In this document: positions 8,493 to 18,991 of the stretch, one piece after another | Numbering within the stretch: position 1 is the first letter of the stretch | How the letters are laid out: every line of letters starts with the position of its first letter | NCBI RefSeq assembly: GCF_900112795.1 | Contig: NZ_FONA01000005.1 | Coordinates: forward strand, 124,001 to 188,000 | Length of the DNA stretch: 64,000 nt | Reading direction: 5' to 3' | DNA from: Thermophagus xiamenensis | GTDB taxonomy: Bacteria > Bacteroidota > Bacteroidia > Bacteroidales > Marinilabiliaceae | Notes under the pieces: model-generated | The model's database searches: none | What the model was told of the DNA's origin: nothing | Seen by the model: only the letters and a program-made list of their open reading frames with translations | Made by a program: the position numbers and the translations under genes

Positions 8493-10064
8493 ATGCCGCA
8501 AGGAAAACTATTCAAAAAATTACATCGCTGGCCGGGACTCATATTGTCATTTATCTTGCTGTATTACGGAGTAACCGGTATATTCCTGAATCACCGTGAA
8601 TGGATGGCTTCTCTGGATGTTCCCCGAACGGCCCTTCCTGACGTGTATAGCTATCAACACTGGGGCAACAGTGCCCTGAAGGGCAATGTGAACATTGGGC
8701 CCGACAGCATCCTGATTTATGGAGACATCGGTATCTGGGTGACCGACTCAACCTTTTCGCATTACCGACCATTGCATGCCGGCATCCCCCAGGGGGCCGA
8801 CAACCGCAAAGTCTTTGACCTGCATCGCGACAGTGCCGGTAATCTTTATGCCGCCACTCAGTTTGGACTGTTTGGGTACGATAATGCTACCTGTCAGTGG
8901 ACGAAGTTTCCTCTCAATGTCGACCTTAAGCGGTTTGTGGCCATCGAAACCGTTGGCGATTCCATCTATGTGCTCAATCGTTCCTATCTGTTTAAAGGCG
9001 TTGCCAACGGCGTGAATACCACCTTCAAAAAGGTGGAGTTGAAGGCGCCCGAACACTTCAAAAAAGAGGTGACCTTGCTGGAAACCATCTGGCAGATGCA
9101 CTCGGGCGAGATTCTGGGATTACCCGGACAGTTGTTCGTTGACCTGTTGGGTATTATAACCATTTTTCTATCCGTAACGGGTATTATCTATTTCTTTTTC
9201 CCCGACCGGATAAAACGACGAAAACGTAGGATGAAACCATACGAACGCCTGGTGCGCATAAATCGATGGTCGCTCAAATGGCACAACAAGGCCGGAGCCT
9301 GGTTCTGGATTTTTCTGATTTTTCTTTACTTCACAGGCATCTTTTTGCGTCCCCCTTTTCTGATTTTAATAGGTTATTCCAAAGTAGCACCCATAAAATA
9401 TTCGCATCTTGACCAGCCCAATCCGTGGTACGATAAGTTGCGTGATTTACGGTATGACCCCGGGAGCGGGTGTTTTTTCCTTTCCACTTCTGACGGTATG
9501 TTTACCCTTTCGCCGGACAACTGGAAGCCGCAACCCTGCAGGGTTCAACCGCCGGTGAGTGTGATGGGCATCACCGTTTTTGAGCCTTATCGTCCGGGTG
9601 CCTGGCTGGTGGGGTCGTTTAGCGGACTCTTTCTCTGGCATCCTGACAATCCGCGTATTATGGATTTTGTTAAGGGAGAACTATACCGTGGGGCACCCTC
9701 CGGTCGTCCCGTTGGAGTGAATAAGGTGACCGGGTTAATCCATACAGCCGATGGGAAACGATATATGGTCGATTACGACCGGGGTGTTGTTCCCCTCTAT
9801 CACCGGACGACCTTCCCCGATGCCCCTGAATCGTTGGTGCAACAAACACGGATGTCTCTCTGGAATCTGGCATTGGAAATTCATACCGGGCGTTTCTTCC
9901 AGTTCATGCTGGGCAGTTTCTATATCCTCATTGTCCCGCTGGTCGGACTTGCCGGAGTAATGGTGGTCATCAGCGGATATTTGATTTGGCGAAAACGGTT
10001 TAAACGACGGAAACGAAGAGGACAGAAGATTAGGCTGTTAGACCTTGATGTAGTGGTTGAATGA
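8493..10064 (+). CDS. PepSY-associated TM helix protein in the NO-defence group
   Basis: A 523-residue inner-membrane protein with four predicted membrane helices: about residues 12-30 (WPGLILSFILLYYGVTGIFL), 210-232, 260-282, and 468-494 followed by a very basic tail (KRFKRRKRRG). The first and third helices carry the PepSY-associated signature (LHRWPGLILSF; WHNKAGAWFWIFLIFLYFTG), with histidines that could bind haem. A large soluble part between helices 1 and 2 and another between 3 and 4 show beta-propeller-like repeats (TQFGLFGYDN; STSDGMFTLSPDNW). PepSY_TM proteins include ferric/flavin reductases and siderophore-uptake partners. Next to a quinol NO reductase, an electron-transfer or haem-related role is plausible but unproven. 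Its TGA stop overlaps the first bases of a dispersed repeat. Confidence 0.8.
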   Translation: MPQGKLFKKLHRWPGLILSFILLYYGVTGIFLNHREWMASLDVPRTALPDVYSYQHWGNSALKGNVNIGPDSILIYGDIGIWVTDSTFSHYRPLHAGIPQGADNRKVFDLHRDSAGNLYAATQFGLFGYDNATCQWTKFPLNVDLKRFVAIETVGDSIYVLNRSYLFKGVANGVNTTFKKVELKAPEHFKKEVTLLETIWQMHSGEILGLPGQLFVDLLGIITIFLSVTGIIYFFFPDRIKRRKRRMKPYERLVRINRWSLKWHNKAGAWFWIFLIFLYFTGIFLRPPFLILIGYSKVAPIKYSHLDQPNPWYDKLRDLRYDPGSGCFFLSTSDGMFTLSPDNWKPQPCRVQPPVSVMGITVFEPYRPGAWLVGSFSGLFLWHPDNPRIMDFVKGELYRGAPSGRPVGVNKVTGLIHTADGKRYMVDYDRGVVPLYHRTTFPDAPESLVQQTRMSLWNLALEIHTGRFFQFMLGSFYILIVPLVGLAGVMVVISGYLIWRKRFKRRKRRGQKIRLLDLDVVVE

Positions 10065-10590
10065 AACGAGCATGACCAACAAGATTGGTCACAACAAGAA
10101 CATGTATAAACGACAAAGGCAGAAGTGCACAGGCAGAAGGCAGAAGAAGTGATTAGTCATTAGTTAACAAGTGGTTAGTATAAAATAACTAATGACTAAC
10201 GACTAACCACTAACGACTACTTATAAGAAGCAATGTATCAACGAAGTAAGTAAAATTTATACGAATGAAACGAGCATGGCGGCTGTTGCTACAAAAGAAC
10301 ATGTATAAAAGACAAAGGCAGAAGTGCACAGGCAGAAGGCAGAAGAAGTCAATAGTCATTAGTGATTAGTCAATAGTCAACAGTCATTAGTGACTAGTGT
10401 TGATTAACTAATGACTAAGGACTAACCACTAATCACTACTTTTAAGAAGCAATATATCAATGAAGTAAGTAAAATTTATACTGATGAAACCAGCATGGCG
10501 GCTTTTTGCCACAAAAGAACATGTATAAATTTTATTAAGCCATGCGAGTTCCATTCGGCCAATGAGTTAAATAAATTATATACGAATGAA
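10061..10590 (+). repeat. Tandem cluster of three copies of the dispersed hairpin element
   Basis: The left-arm word ATGAAACGAGCATG recurs at 10061, 10265 and (with one change) 10484, giving periods of 204 and 219 bases. Each of the first two units runs through AGAACATGTATAAA, GGCAGAAGTGCACAGGCAG, a TAGTCATTAGT mirror module and AAGCAATATATCAATGAAGT to TTTATACnnATGAAAC. The third ends with the right arm CCATGCGAGTTCCATTCGGC and ATATACGAATGAAAAAG. The cluster starts on the stop codon of the PepSY gene. The remaining 10591-10838 is AT-rich leader before the NO reductase, with no gene and no confident promoter. Confidence 0.9.
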
Positions 10591-10838
10591 AAAGTAAATT
10601 ATCCCACAAAAAGAGATAAATAAATCCTTTTAAATAAAAATAAAAATAAAATAACAATAAAGCTGTTTAAAGCCCGACCGGCAGGTTCAGAATAAAGATA
10701 GTGGAACAGAAAATCCGAAGATGTGGGGGCTATAGGGTGTGCTTCCCTTTGCCGGACTGTTTGTAGAATAATAATAAATGCGAAAGAGTTAAGGTTTCGC
10801 CCCGGAGTATCATTAATTAACTTTAAACATTAATTACT

Positions 10839-13082
10839 ATGACAACACGAAAGCTATGGATTGGATTTATCCTGGTAATGGTCATCTCATTTGGCATATT
10901 GGGCTATTACGGTATAGAGATTTACCGGGAAGCTCCCCCAATTCCGGAAAAGGTGGTTACTACCGACGGGCAGGTGCTGATGACCGGTCAGGATATTAAA
11001 GATGGACAAAATGTATGGCAGTCAATTGGAGGACAGGAAGTAGGAACCATATGGGGCCACGGCGCCTACCAAGCACCCGACTGGAATGCCGACTGGTTGC
11101 ATCGGGAGGCCGTTTTTATCCTCAATCAATGGGCCGAGGCCGATTTTGGGACGGCCTTCGACCGGTTAAACGACGAACAGCAAGCCATGCTGAAGACCCG
11201 ATTACAAAAAGAATTGAGAACCAATACCTACGATGCGTCAACGGGGGTGCTCACCATTTCGCCCGTGCGGGCACGTGCCTATGCCGAATTAAGTCGTTAC
11301 TACAGCGGACTCTTCATGGACGACCCCTCGATGGACGGATTGCGCGATGCCTACAGTATCCCCGCCAATAGTATTAAAAGCGAGGACCGTATGGTTAGGA
11401 TGAATGCCTTCTTTTTCTGGTCTACCTGGGCAACCATTACTCATCGTCCCAACTCGGAGGTGACCTACACGAACAACTGGCCACCCGACGAGCTGGTCGG
11501 TAATAAGCCGGGAAGTTCATTAATTTTGTGGACCGGCTTTAGTGTTATCATTCTCTTGGCCGGTATTGGCCTGATGATATGGTATTATGCTTCCGGAAGA
11601 GAAGAGGAAAACGATGACATTCCCGACCACAATCCGTTGAGGCAGGTGCCTCAAACCCCATCCATGAAAGCCACACTGAAATATTTCTGGATTGTTACGG
11701 CACTCATCCTGGTACAGATTTCTATGGGTGTCATAACGGCCCATTATGGGGTGGAAGGTCAAGGCTTTTACGGTATTCCGCTATCACAGATTCTTCCTTA
11801 TTCCATTACCCGTACCTGGCATATCCAACTGGCCATATTCTGGATTGCCACCTCATGGTTGGCAACAGGTCTTTACCTGGCACCCGCCATTTCGGGTAAA
11901 GAACCAAAATTTCAAAAGTTGGGGGTTAACCTTCTTTTCGGGGCTTTGCTGGTCATCGTGGTGGGTTCCTTGCTGGGCCAGTGGATGGGCGTCATGCAAA
12001 AACTGAATCTGGTGGATAACTTCTGGTTTGGACACCAGGGATATGAATATGTAGACCTGGGTCGTTTCTGGCAACTGTTTTTGTTTGCAGGTCTTTTCAT
12101 CTGGCTGTTCCTGATGGGAAGGGCCTTAGTCCCTGCACTAAAAAGTCAAAAAGAAAACCGACATCTGCTGATTATGTTTCTGATAGCCTCCGTGGCCATC
12201 GCCTCATTTTACGGCGCCGGATTGATGTGGGGCCGTCAGACTCACCTGGCACTTGCCGAATACTGGCGCTGGTGGGTGGTGCACCTGTGGGTTGAAGGCT
12301 TTTTTGAAGTGTTTGCCACTGTGGCTATTGCCTTCTTGTTTGTCCGCATGAAACTTATCAAGGCATCTCTGGCAACCACCACGGTATTGTTCTCAACCAT
12401 CATATTTTTAACAGGGGGTATCCTCGGAACGTTCCACCATTTGTATTTTACCGGGACTCCGGTGGCGGTGATGGCCCTCGGTGCCAGTTTCAGTGCTTTG
12501 GAGGTGGTGCCCCTGGTGCTTATGGGTTACGAGGCCTATCATAATCTGGGTATTGCCCGGGCGCGTGAATGGGTTAAAACTTATCGATGGCCCATCTACT
12601 TCTTTGTGGCTGTGGCTTTCTGGAATTTTCTGGGGGCCGGCATCTTCGGATTTCTCATTAATCCCCCCATTGCCCTCTATTATATGCAGGGGCTTAATAC
12701 CACACCGGTACATGGACATACGGCCCTGTTCGGCGTTTACGGTATGTTGGGAATGGGACTTATGTTATTTGTTCTTCGTGAGATGAATCTGAACGTTACC
12801 TGGAAGGAAAAGCCTATCAAGATAGCTTTCTGGTCTATCAACATCGGGCTTTTGCTGATGGTGTTGATAAGTGTATTACCCATTGGATTGGCACAAACCT
12901 GGGTGAGTGTAAAACACGGCTTGTGGTATGCCCGTTCGGCAGAATTTCTGCAAACACCCGTCATGGAAACGCTGCGATGGCTGCGTGCCATAGGTGATAC
13001 CATCTTTGCTGTGGGGGTTGTATTCTTGGCCTGGTTCGTGTTTGGACTCAAAGGAGGATGGTCTGTTGAAAAGAAGGATTGA
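10839..13082 (+). CDS. norZ: Quinol-dependent nitric oxide reductase (qNOR)
   Basis: A 747-residue membrane protein, normal for single-subunit qNOR, which reduces 2 NO to N2O with electrons from quinol. Helix 1 (residues 7-27) is followed by the periplasmic extension replacing NorC, with the conserved GQDIKDGQNVWQSIGGQEVG and WGHGAYQAPDW motifs. The catalytic NorB-like part has about a dozen helices and the haem/non-haem iron ligands: TRTWHIQLAIFW, the WWVVHLWVEGFFE segment with His and the Glu residues of the FeB site, GTFHHLYFTG, and HGHTALFGVYG. There is no c-type CxxCH motif, as expected for the quinol form. The gene ends 40 bases before a strong terminator, so it closes the plus-strand NO-defence group. 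The preferred start ATG follows an AT-rich leader with no obvious Shine-Dalgarno, which is common in Bacteroidota. Confidence 0.95.
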   Translation: MTTRKLWIGFILVMVISFGILGYYGIEIYREAPPIPEKVVTTDGQVLMTGQDIKDGQNVWQSIGGQEVGTIWGHGAYQAPDWNADWLHREAVFILNQWAEADFGTAFDRLNDEQQAMLKTRLQKELRTNTYDASTGVLTISPVRARAYAELSRYYSGLFMDDPSMDGLRDAYSIPANSIKSEDRMVRMNAFFFWSTWATITHRPNSEVTYTNNWPPDELVGNKPGSSLILWTGFSVIILLAGIGLMIWYYASGREEENDDIPDHNPLRQVPQTPSMKATLKYFWIVTALILVQISMGVITAHYGVEGQGFYGIPLSQILPYSITRTWHIQLAIFWIATSWLATGLYLAPAISGKEPKFQKLGVNLLFGALLVIVVGSLLGQWMGVMQKLNLVDNFWFGHQGYEYVDLGRFWQLFLFAGLFIWLFLMGRALVPALKSQKENRHLLIMFLIASVAIASFYGAGLMWGRQTHLALAEYWRWWVVHLWVEGFFEVFATVAIAFLFVRMKLIKASLATTTVLFSTIIFLTGGILGTFHHLYFTGTPVAVMALGASFSALEVVPLVLMGYEAYHNLGIARAREWVKTYRWPIYFFVAVAFWNFLGAGIFGFLINPPIALYYMQGLNTTPVHGHTALFGVYGMLGMGLMLFVLREMNLNVTWKEKPIKIAFWSINIGLLLMVLISVLPIGLAQTWVSVKHGLWYARSAEFLQTPVMETLRWLRAIGDTIFAVGVVFLAWFVFGLKGGWSVEKKD

Positions 13083-13120
13083 TGTTGCCTGAACCAAATA
13101 GCTGAATTACCATAGGAAAA

Positions 13121-13154
13121 GAGAGGCTGCCCGACAAGAGGTAGCCTCTTTTTC
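13121..13154 (+). terminator. Intrinsic terminator after norZ
   Basis: AGAGGCTGCC (13122-13131) pairs with GGTAGCCTCT (13140-13149), with one G-T wobble and an 8-base loop. TTTTTCCTTTT follows. It sits 40 bases after the norZ stop. Confidence 0.85.
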
Positions 13155-13191
13155 CTTTTATGACCATTCCCAAAGCCTGAAACAGAACATT

Positions 13192-13367
13192 TGAAAGCCT
13201 TTTGCGCAATCCTTGGTAGCCCTAATCGAGAACCTTGAGAGCCGCTTCCGGAAACTATGAGAGCCGCTTCCAGGTACCTTGAGAGCTGCTTCCGGGAACT
13301 CTGAAAGCGGCTCTCGAAAACCTTGAAAGCCGCTTTCGAAAAGTTTGAAAGGCGCTAACCAATATCC
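13192..13367. repeat. Exact 22-bp minisatellite, eight units
   Basis: Eight consecutive 22-base units begin with TGA(A/G)AG(C/G)C or a close variant at 13192, 13214, 13236, 13258, 13280, 13302, 13324 and 13346, with no length change. The best-conserved units read TGAGAGCCGCTTCCGGAAAC-TA. The 6th unit has its core inverted (GCGGCTCTCG against GAGAGCCGC). Because 22 is not a multiple of three and stops occur, it is not a protein repeat. It lies between the norZ terminator and the convergent DUF1858-DUF2249 gene. Confidence 0.9.
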
Positions 13368-13524
13368 CAAAACCTTAAATGAAAATCCTTTTAAGACTGA
13401 AGAGTACCGGGATGGCCGGTTACTTTATTGATGGTGGTCGGGCAAACCATAAAATGTATGGTGGCGCCCCGGAAAGCGGCAGCCATTCACCGCCTGCTTT
13501 TGACCACCACCCTGATGTTTCGGG

Positions 13525-14049
13525 TTATTTTTTTATGAACCGTATCAGAAACAAATCTTCATTCTTTTGTTCCACCCAGTGGTCCAAACCTAGCCCCGAA
13601 GCTTTTTCAATTAAAGGGACTGTCAGTAATGGGGAGGTGATTTCATATATTTCATCTGCAGGAAGCGCCTTAAGGTCGGCCATAACCTGATGAATAGGCA
13701 TTTCTGCATCCTCGAGCATGGCACGAATGTCGAATCGTCGGGTTATTTTTGACGGGTCGAACCATTCGGGACAATCGTAATGAATATTCACCTCACCGGC
13801 TTCATTTTCAGAAATGGTATCCTGTCCCACCTCATGCCGCAAGCGGTTTACCAGGTCCTGAACCTTCACATTGCCTATGGCGGCCGCCTGCTGAAGGGTG
13901 GTGACCTTGGCTATGGTTTTGCGCAACAAGGGGTTTTTCAGCCTCTTAAAGGCCGGTGTTACACCTATTAAAATCTCTTCCAGCTCAGGATAAGTCTCTA
14001 TCAACTGGAGTATCTTTGTTTTTGGCGTAATGATTAGTTTATGTTCCAT
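13525..14049 (-). CDS. DUF1858-DUF2249 protein of the NO-defence group
   Basis: Starting at the internal ATG (14049), which has AGGGA eight bases upstream, the product is 174 residues; an upstream ATG at 14082 has no such site. Residues about 3-60 are a DUF1858 domain (ITPKTKILQLIETYPELEEI, then TPAFKRLKNPLLRKTIAKV TT). Residues about 105-172 are a DUF2249 domain (FDIRAMLEDAEMPIHQVMAD, ending LDHWVEQKNEDLFLIRF). DUF2249 proteins are small TusA/hemerythrin-associated proteins often found beside NO reductases, ric and hemerythrins; their biochemical role is not established. It is followed on the same strand (14231-15466, upstream in transcription) by a DUF438 protein, so the two probably form an operon with a 181-base gap that contains short repeats. 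Confidence 0.82.
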   Translation of the reverse strand: MEHKLIITPKTKILQLIETYPELEEILIGVTPAFKRLKNPLLRKTIAKVTTLQQAAAIGNVKVQDLVNRLRHEVGQDTISENEAGEVNIHYDCPEWFDPSKITRRFDIRAMLEDAEMPIHQVMADLKALPADEIYEITSPLLTVPLIEKASGLGLDHWVEQKNEDLFLIRFIKK

Positions 14050-14141
14050 AATATTATTCCCTGTAAAATTTATCTTCGTCATTGCCGGGATGGATTCTGC
14101 AATGAGGTTTTAGTTTATATTTTTTAATTTCCGGTTCCTCT

Positions 14142-14210
14142 CAGCCTAATCACCTATTGGCCTAATGACCTATTAGCCTAACAGCCTGTTGCCTAATGAC
14201 CTAATGGGCC
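14142..14210. repeat. Short degenerate GCCTAATnACCTATT repeat
   Basis: AGCCTAATCACCTATTGGCC-TAATGACCTATTAGCC-TAACAGCCTGTTGCC-TAATGACC is a run of about four degenerate 16-18-base units in the gap between the DUF438 and DUF1858-DUF2249 genes. A fragment of the same kind (GGCTATTAGGCC) lies at 18851. Confidence 0.65.
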
Positions 14211-14230
14211 AACCTCCTGCCATCTGAAGG

Positions 14231-15466
14231 CTATGACTGGTAATTAAGGATTCTCTGTTCACCTTTCAGTTTTCGTAATTCGGTGAGGTCTTGCGATACT
14301 TCCAGGGTTCCCAGGTAATTGCCGTCCTGGTCGCGCAGCGCAAAGTATTGGATATAAATAAATCGTCCCCGCATCTGAATCCAGAAGGGAGCATGATTCT
14401 GACGGCCACTACGGAAATCATCAAGGATTTTGTCCACAATATGAACGCTTGCCGGTGGATGACAATAGCGCACATCACGGTTGATGATGGCTCTGCTTCT
14501 GGTGAATATGCGGTGCGGACTTTGGGAGAAATATTTTACTTTATCATCCTTGTCCACAAAGGTGATATCTACCGGCAGTGTGTTGAAAATCTGAATTAAT
14601 TCCTGTAGCGATAAACTGCCGGAGGGCATCTGTATTCGCCCATCAATACTGGTGATGGCATCCTCTTCGGGGGTGTCATTCGATGTGTCCGGTTTCCATT
14701 CGGTTTGAGGGTCAATAAGGCAATAGCCTATTTCGAGGGTCTGTTTGTAAACCTGCCACCATTCGGCATCGGTGAGCTGGTCCAGCGCCATGGGGAAGAG
14801 TATTTCTTCTTCTTTGGTGACCATATCGGTGACATTGGATAGTGCCGCAGAAATGAGCATGTCGTACGAGGTCAGCAGGTCTTCCGGCGTCAAATCCCGG
14901 GTGTTCAGAATTTCAATAGAGCCTTTCAGTTGCTCACGCACCTCGTCATGTTTACCCCACATCACTTTGGGCGGGCCGGTGATGCCTTTCTTTTCCAGAA
15001 AGGGAAAGATGAGGTACTCTTTGCGTTGGTAATGTTTGTCCACATCCATGAGGTTATTGAAGATTTGTTTCAGCCCGAGCAGATTTTTTTGAAAGTTGGA
15101 TTCGCCTTCTTCCCGAATTCGGTCGAAGATTGCTCTTGCCTGATTACAGGTATTGGCCAGTTCCCGGTTTTCTTTAATAAAAGTATCCACGGGATGACCG
15201 GTCGGAATTTCTTTTGCAGCTGACAGGTCTACATTACCTTCCAGTACTTCGGAATGGACGTCACAGAGTCGTAATACTTCTTCCACAGGTAATCCCTCTT
15301 CAATGAGTTCCTGTTCCACTTCTACCACTTCGCCGTAAGGAATGCTTTTTAACGTTTGGGTTAACTCATTGCGCACCTGAATCGGGTCATTGCCCTGGTG
15401 CAGTTTCAGTATCAATTCCTTAAGTTTGGTTTTTCGAAAAAATGAGTTGTTCAGTAGTTCGCTCAT
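14231..15466 (-). CDS. DUF438 - hemerythrin - PAS protein
   Basis: A 411-residue cytoplasmic protein. Residues about 10-75 are DUF438 (LKELILKLHQGNDP...VEEVLRLCDVHSEV). Residues about 90-235 are a hemerythrin HHE domain with the ligand pattern GHPVDTFIKEN, KHYQRKEYLIFPFLE, MWGKHDEVREQ and TKEEEILFPMALD. Residues about 280-400 are a PAS domain of the type that ends DUF438 proteins (LPVDITFVDKDDKVKYFSQ, RYCHPPASVHIVDKILDDF, FIYIQYFALRDQDGNYLG). The architecture suggests an iron- or NO-binding sensor-like protein. No output domain is present, so it may act by storing or delivering NO/O2 or by partner binding. Its neighbours (DUF2249, qNOR, RIC) place it in nitrosative-stress defence. Confidence 0.9.
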   Translation of the reverse strand: MSELLNNSFFRKTKLKELILKLHQGNDPIQVRNELTQTLKSIPYGEVVEVEQELIEEGLPVEEVLRLCDVHSEVLEGNVDLSAAKEIPTGHPVDTFIKENRELANTCNQARAIFDRIREEGESNFQKNLLGLKQIFNNLMDVDKHYQRKEYLIFPFLEKKGITGPPKVMWGKHDEVREQLKGSIEILNTRDLTPEDLLTSYDMLISAALSNVTDMVTKEEEILFPMALDQLTDAEWWQVYKQTLEIGYCLIDPQTEWKPDTSNDTPEEDAITSIDGRIQMPSGSLSLQELIQIFNTLPVDITFVDKDDKVKYFSQSPHRIFTRSRAIINRDVRYCHPPASVHIVDKILDDFRSGRQNHAPFWIQMRGRFIYIQYFALRDQDGNYLGTLEVSQDLTELRKLKGEQRILNYQS

Positions 15467-15662
15467 GATTGATGTTTTTGTTGTTAATTAATTGAACTTT
15501 AGTTTTTCCCAATTTGCATCGAATAATTTGCTTTTATTTCATGTTTTTGTTTGCTCTTCTTTGATTTTCTTCTGAGAAGAACTGAAGCAACTGATTTGAC
15601 TGAGGTTTCGTTCCTGATATCCAGTTGAAATATCAAACAAAGGATAAATAGCTCTTTTTTTA

Positions 15663-15670
15663 CAAATATA
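15663..15670 (-). promoter_or_regulatory. Candidate -7 box upstream of the DUF438 gene
   Basis: The minus strand reads TATATTTG here, a full TAnnTTTG match. It lies about 200 bases from the DUF438 start, so the leader would be long. The 347-base gap between the divergent DUF438 and HD genes holds no other gene. Confidence 0.3.
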
Positions 15671-15732
15671 GATTTTTTTGGTTTCAGTAGCAGTCACCGG
15701 AAGAATAAAAAGGTAGAAGCCTAAAAAAATGG

Positions 15733-15740
15733 TAGTTTTG
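15733..15740 (+). promoter_or_regulatory. Candidate -7 box upstream of the HD phosphohydrolase
   Basis: TAGTTTTG matches TAnnTTTG and lies 73 bases before the ATG at 15814. No convincing -33 box is seen. Confidence 0.3.
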
Positions 15741-15813
15741 AAGGAGTCATCATCTGTGACTATGGATGATGATTTTAAGAAAATTAGTGTGAACAAAGTA
15801 AAATTCTTAATTG

Positions 15814-16467
15814 ATGGATAGCCGTGATGTTGTTGCCCAAACTGCTGAATATGTGAAAACCACCTTGCAGGGTGCTGAAGGTGGCCACGACTGGTGGCAT
15901 ACCCTTCGTGTATGGAAGATGGCGTGCCGGATAGCAAAGGAGGAATCGGCCGACGTACCGGTGGTGGAATTGGCTGCCTTGCTGCACGACATCGCCGATT
16001 CCAAGTTTTATGACGGCGATGAGGAAGTGGGGCCTCGCAAAGCGGTCGCTTTTCTTCGTCAATTGAAAGTTTCTGAGGATACTGTGAAGCATGTGGAGAT
16101 GATAATCCGGAACGTATCTTTCAAAGGAGGCAACGAAGCGTCCTCTTTTCATTCAAAGGAGCTGGATATTGTCCGGGATGCCGACCGTCTCGATGCCATG
16201 GGCGCTATCGGCATTGCCCGAACCTTTAACTACGGCGGATACAGAAACAGGGAGTTGTATAATCCCGGCGTTAAACCCAACCTGAATATGACCAGGGAAG
16301 AGTATAAAAAGAGTACTGCGCCCACCATCAACCACTTTTATGAAAAACTTCTGCGATTAAAAGAGCGGATGCAGACCAATACCGGCAGAGCCTTGGCCGA
16401 ACACCGGCACCGTTTCATGGAGCAGTTTCTCGATGAGTTTTTCAAAGAATGGGACGGGAAACTGTAA
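15814..16467 (+). CDS. HD-domain phosphohydrolase (YedJ-like)
   Basis: A 217-residue soluble protein beginning at the ATG of 15814; the codon before it is TTG and is not needed. The HD superfamily metal motif is complete: H in GGHDWWHTLRVW (about residues 27-34), HD in AALLHDIADSKF (about 58-63) and D in IVRDADRLDAMGAIG (about 119). This matches the YedJ/HD hydrolase group, which cleaves phosphate from nucleotides or other small substrates using a di-metal or single-metal centre. FNYGGYRNRELYNPG in the C-terminal half is typical of the group. The natural substrate is unknown. It stands alone between the NO-defence group and a GH97 gene. Confidence 0.88.
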   Translation: MDSRDVVAQTAEYVKTTLQGAEGGHDWWHTLRVWKMACRIAKEESADVPVVELAALLHDIADSKFYDGDEEVGPRKAVAFLRQLKVSEDTVKHVEMIIRNVSFKGGNEASSFHSKELDIVRDADRLDAMGAIGIARTFNYGGYRNRELYNPGVKPNLNMTREEYKKSTAPTINHFYEKLLRLKERMQTNTGRALAEHRHRFMEQFLDEFFKEWDGKL

Positions 16468-16665
16468 CTCTTTTTGAGTTTTTGGGTGAGATGCTTTCCG
16501 AAAACCTTTGCAGAAACTTAAGGTTACTTTTTTTAACAGTTTTTGGGGTGGGGGATAAGTTTTGTAATCATGGTAAATTATTGATTATTAGACGTGTATG
16601 GTTTTGATTAAAATCCGATTATTGGGAGTTTTATTTTGACATCCCGCTCATACTGTCTTTTTCGG

Positions 16666-16673
16666 TATCTTTG
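16666..16673 (+). promoter_or_regulatory. Candidate -7 box of the second GH97 gene
   Basis: TATCTTTG, a full TAnnTTTG match 48 bases before the ATG at 16722, with TTTTGACA about 27 bases further up. That spacing is wider than the usual 19-21, so the -33 assignment is weak. Confidence 0.4.
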
Positions 16674-16709
16674 ACTATTACTCTTTAATGGTTTTATGAA
16701 TAATCCTAA

Positions 16710-18821
<2,112 letters not shown>

Positions 18822-18875
18822 ACTTCAGGAAATTAGTCTATGAGACAAACAGGCTATTAGGCCTTAGAAAAACCG

Positions 18876-18916
18876 AAAGTGGGGTACACAGCAATGCTGA
18901 TACCCCACTTTTTTTA
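18876..18916 (+). terminator. Intrinsic terminator after the SusB-like gene
   Basis: AAAGTGGGGTA (18876-18886) and TACCCCACTTT (18901-18911) are exact complements around a 14-base loop, followed by further T residues. On the minus strand the A-run also gives a U-tract, so it could act in both directions. Confidence 0.9.
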
Positions 18917-18991
18917 ATTCTTAACTCTTCTGCATATATCCTAAATCTACAAATCTTAAATCTATAGATCTAACATTTAAAAATTTAACCA

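Noticed and set aside
10140-10460. TAGTCATTAGT runs considered as a CRISPR or origin iterons
   Set aside because: The words are irregular, mirror-symmetric and embedded in larger dispersed repeats; there is no spacer regularity and no replication gene nearby.
13192-13367. 22-base array considered as a CRISPR
   Set aside because: Units are adjacent with no unique spacers between them, and no cas gene is near.
13379-13690. Plus-strand frame of 103 codons
   Set aside because: It lies antisense to the DUF1858-DUF2249 gene and shows no family features.
15539-15937. Minus-strand frame of 132 codons between the DUF438 and HD genes
   Set aside because: It overlaps the HD gene start, has no domain, and its composition is that of intergenic DNA.
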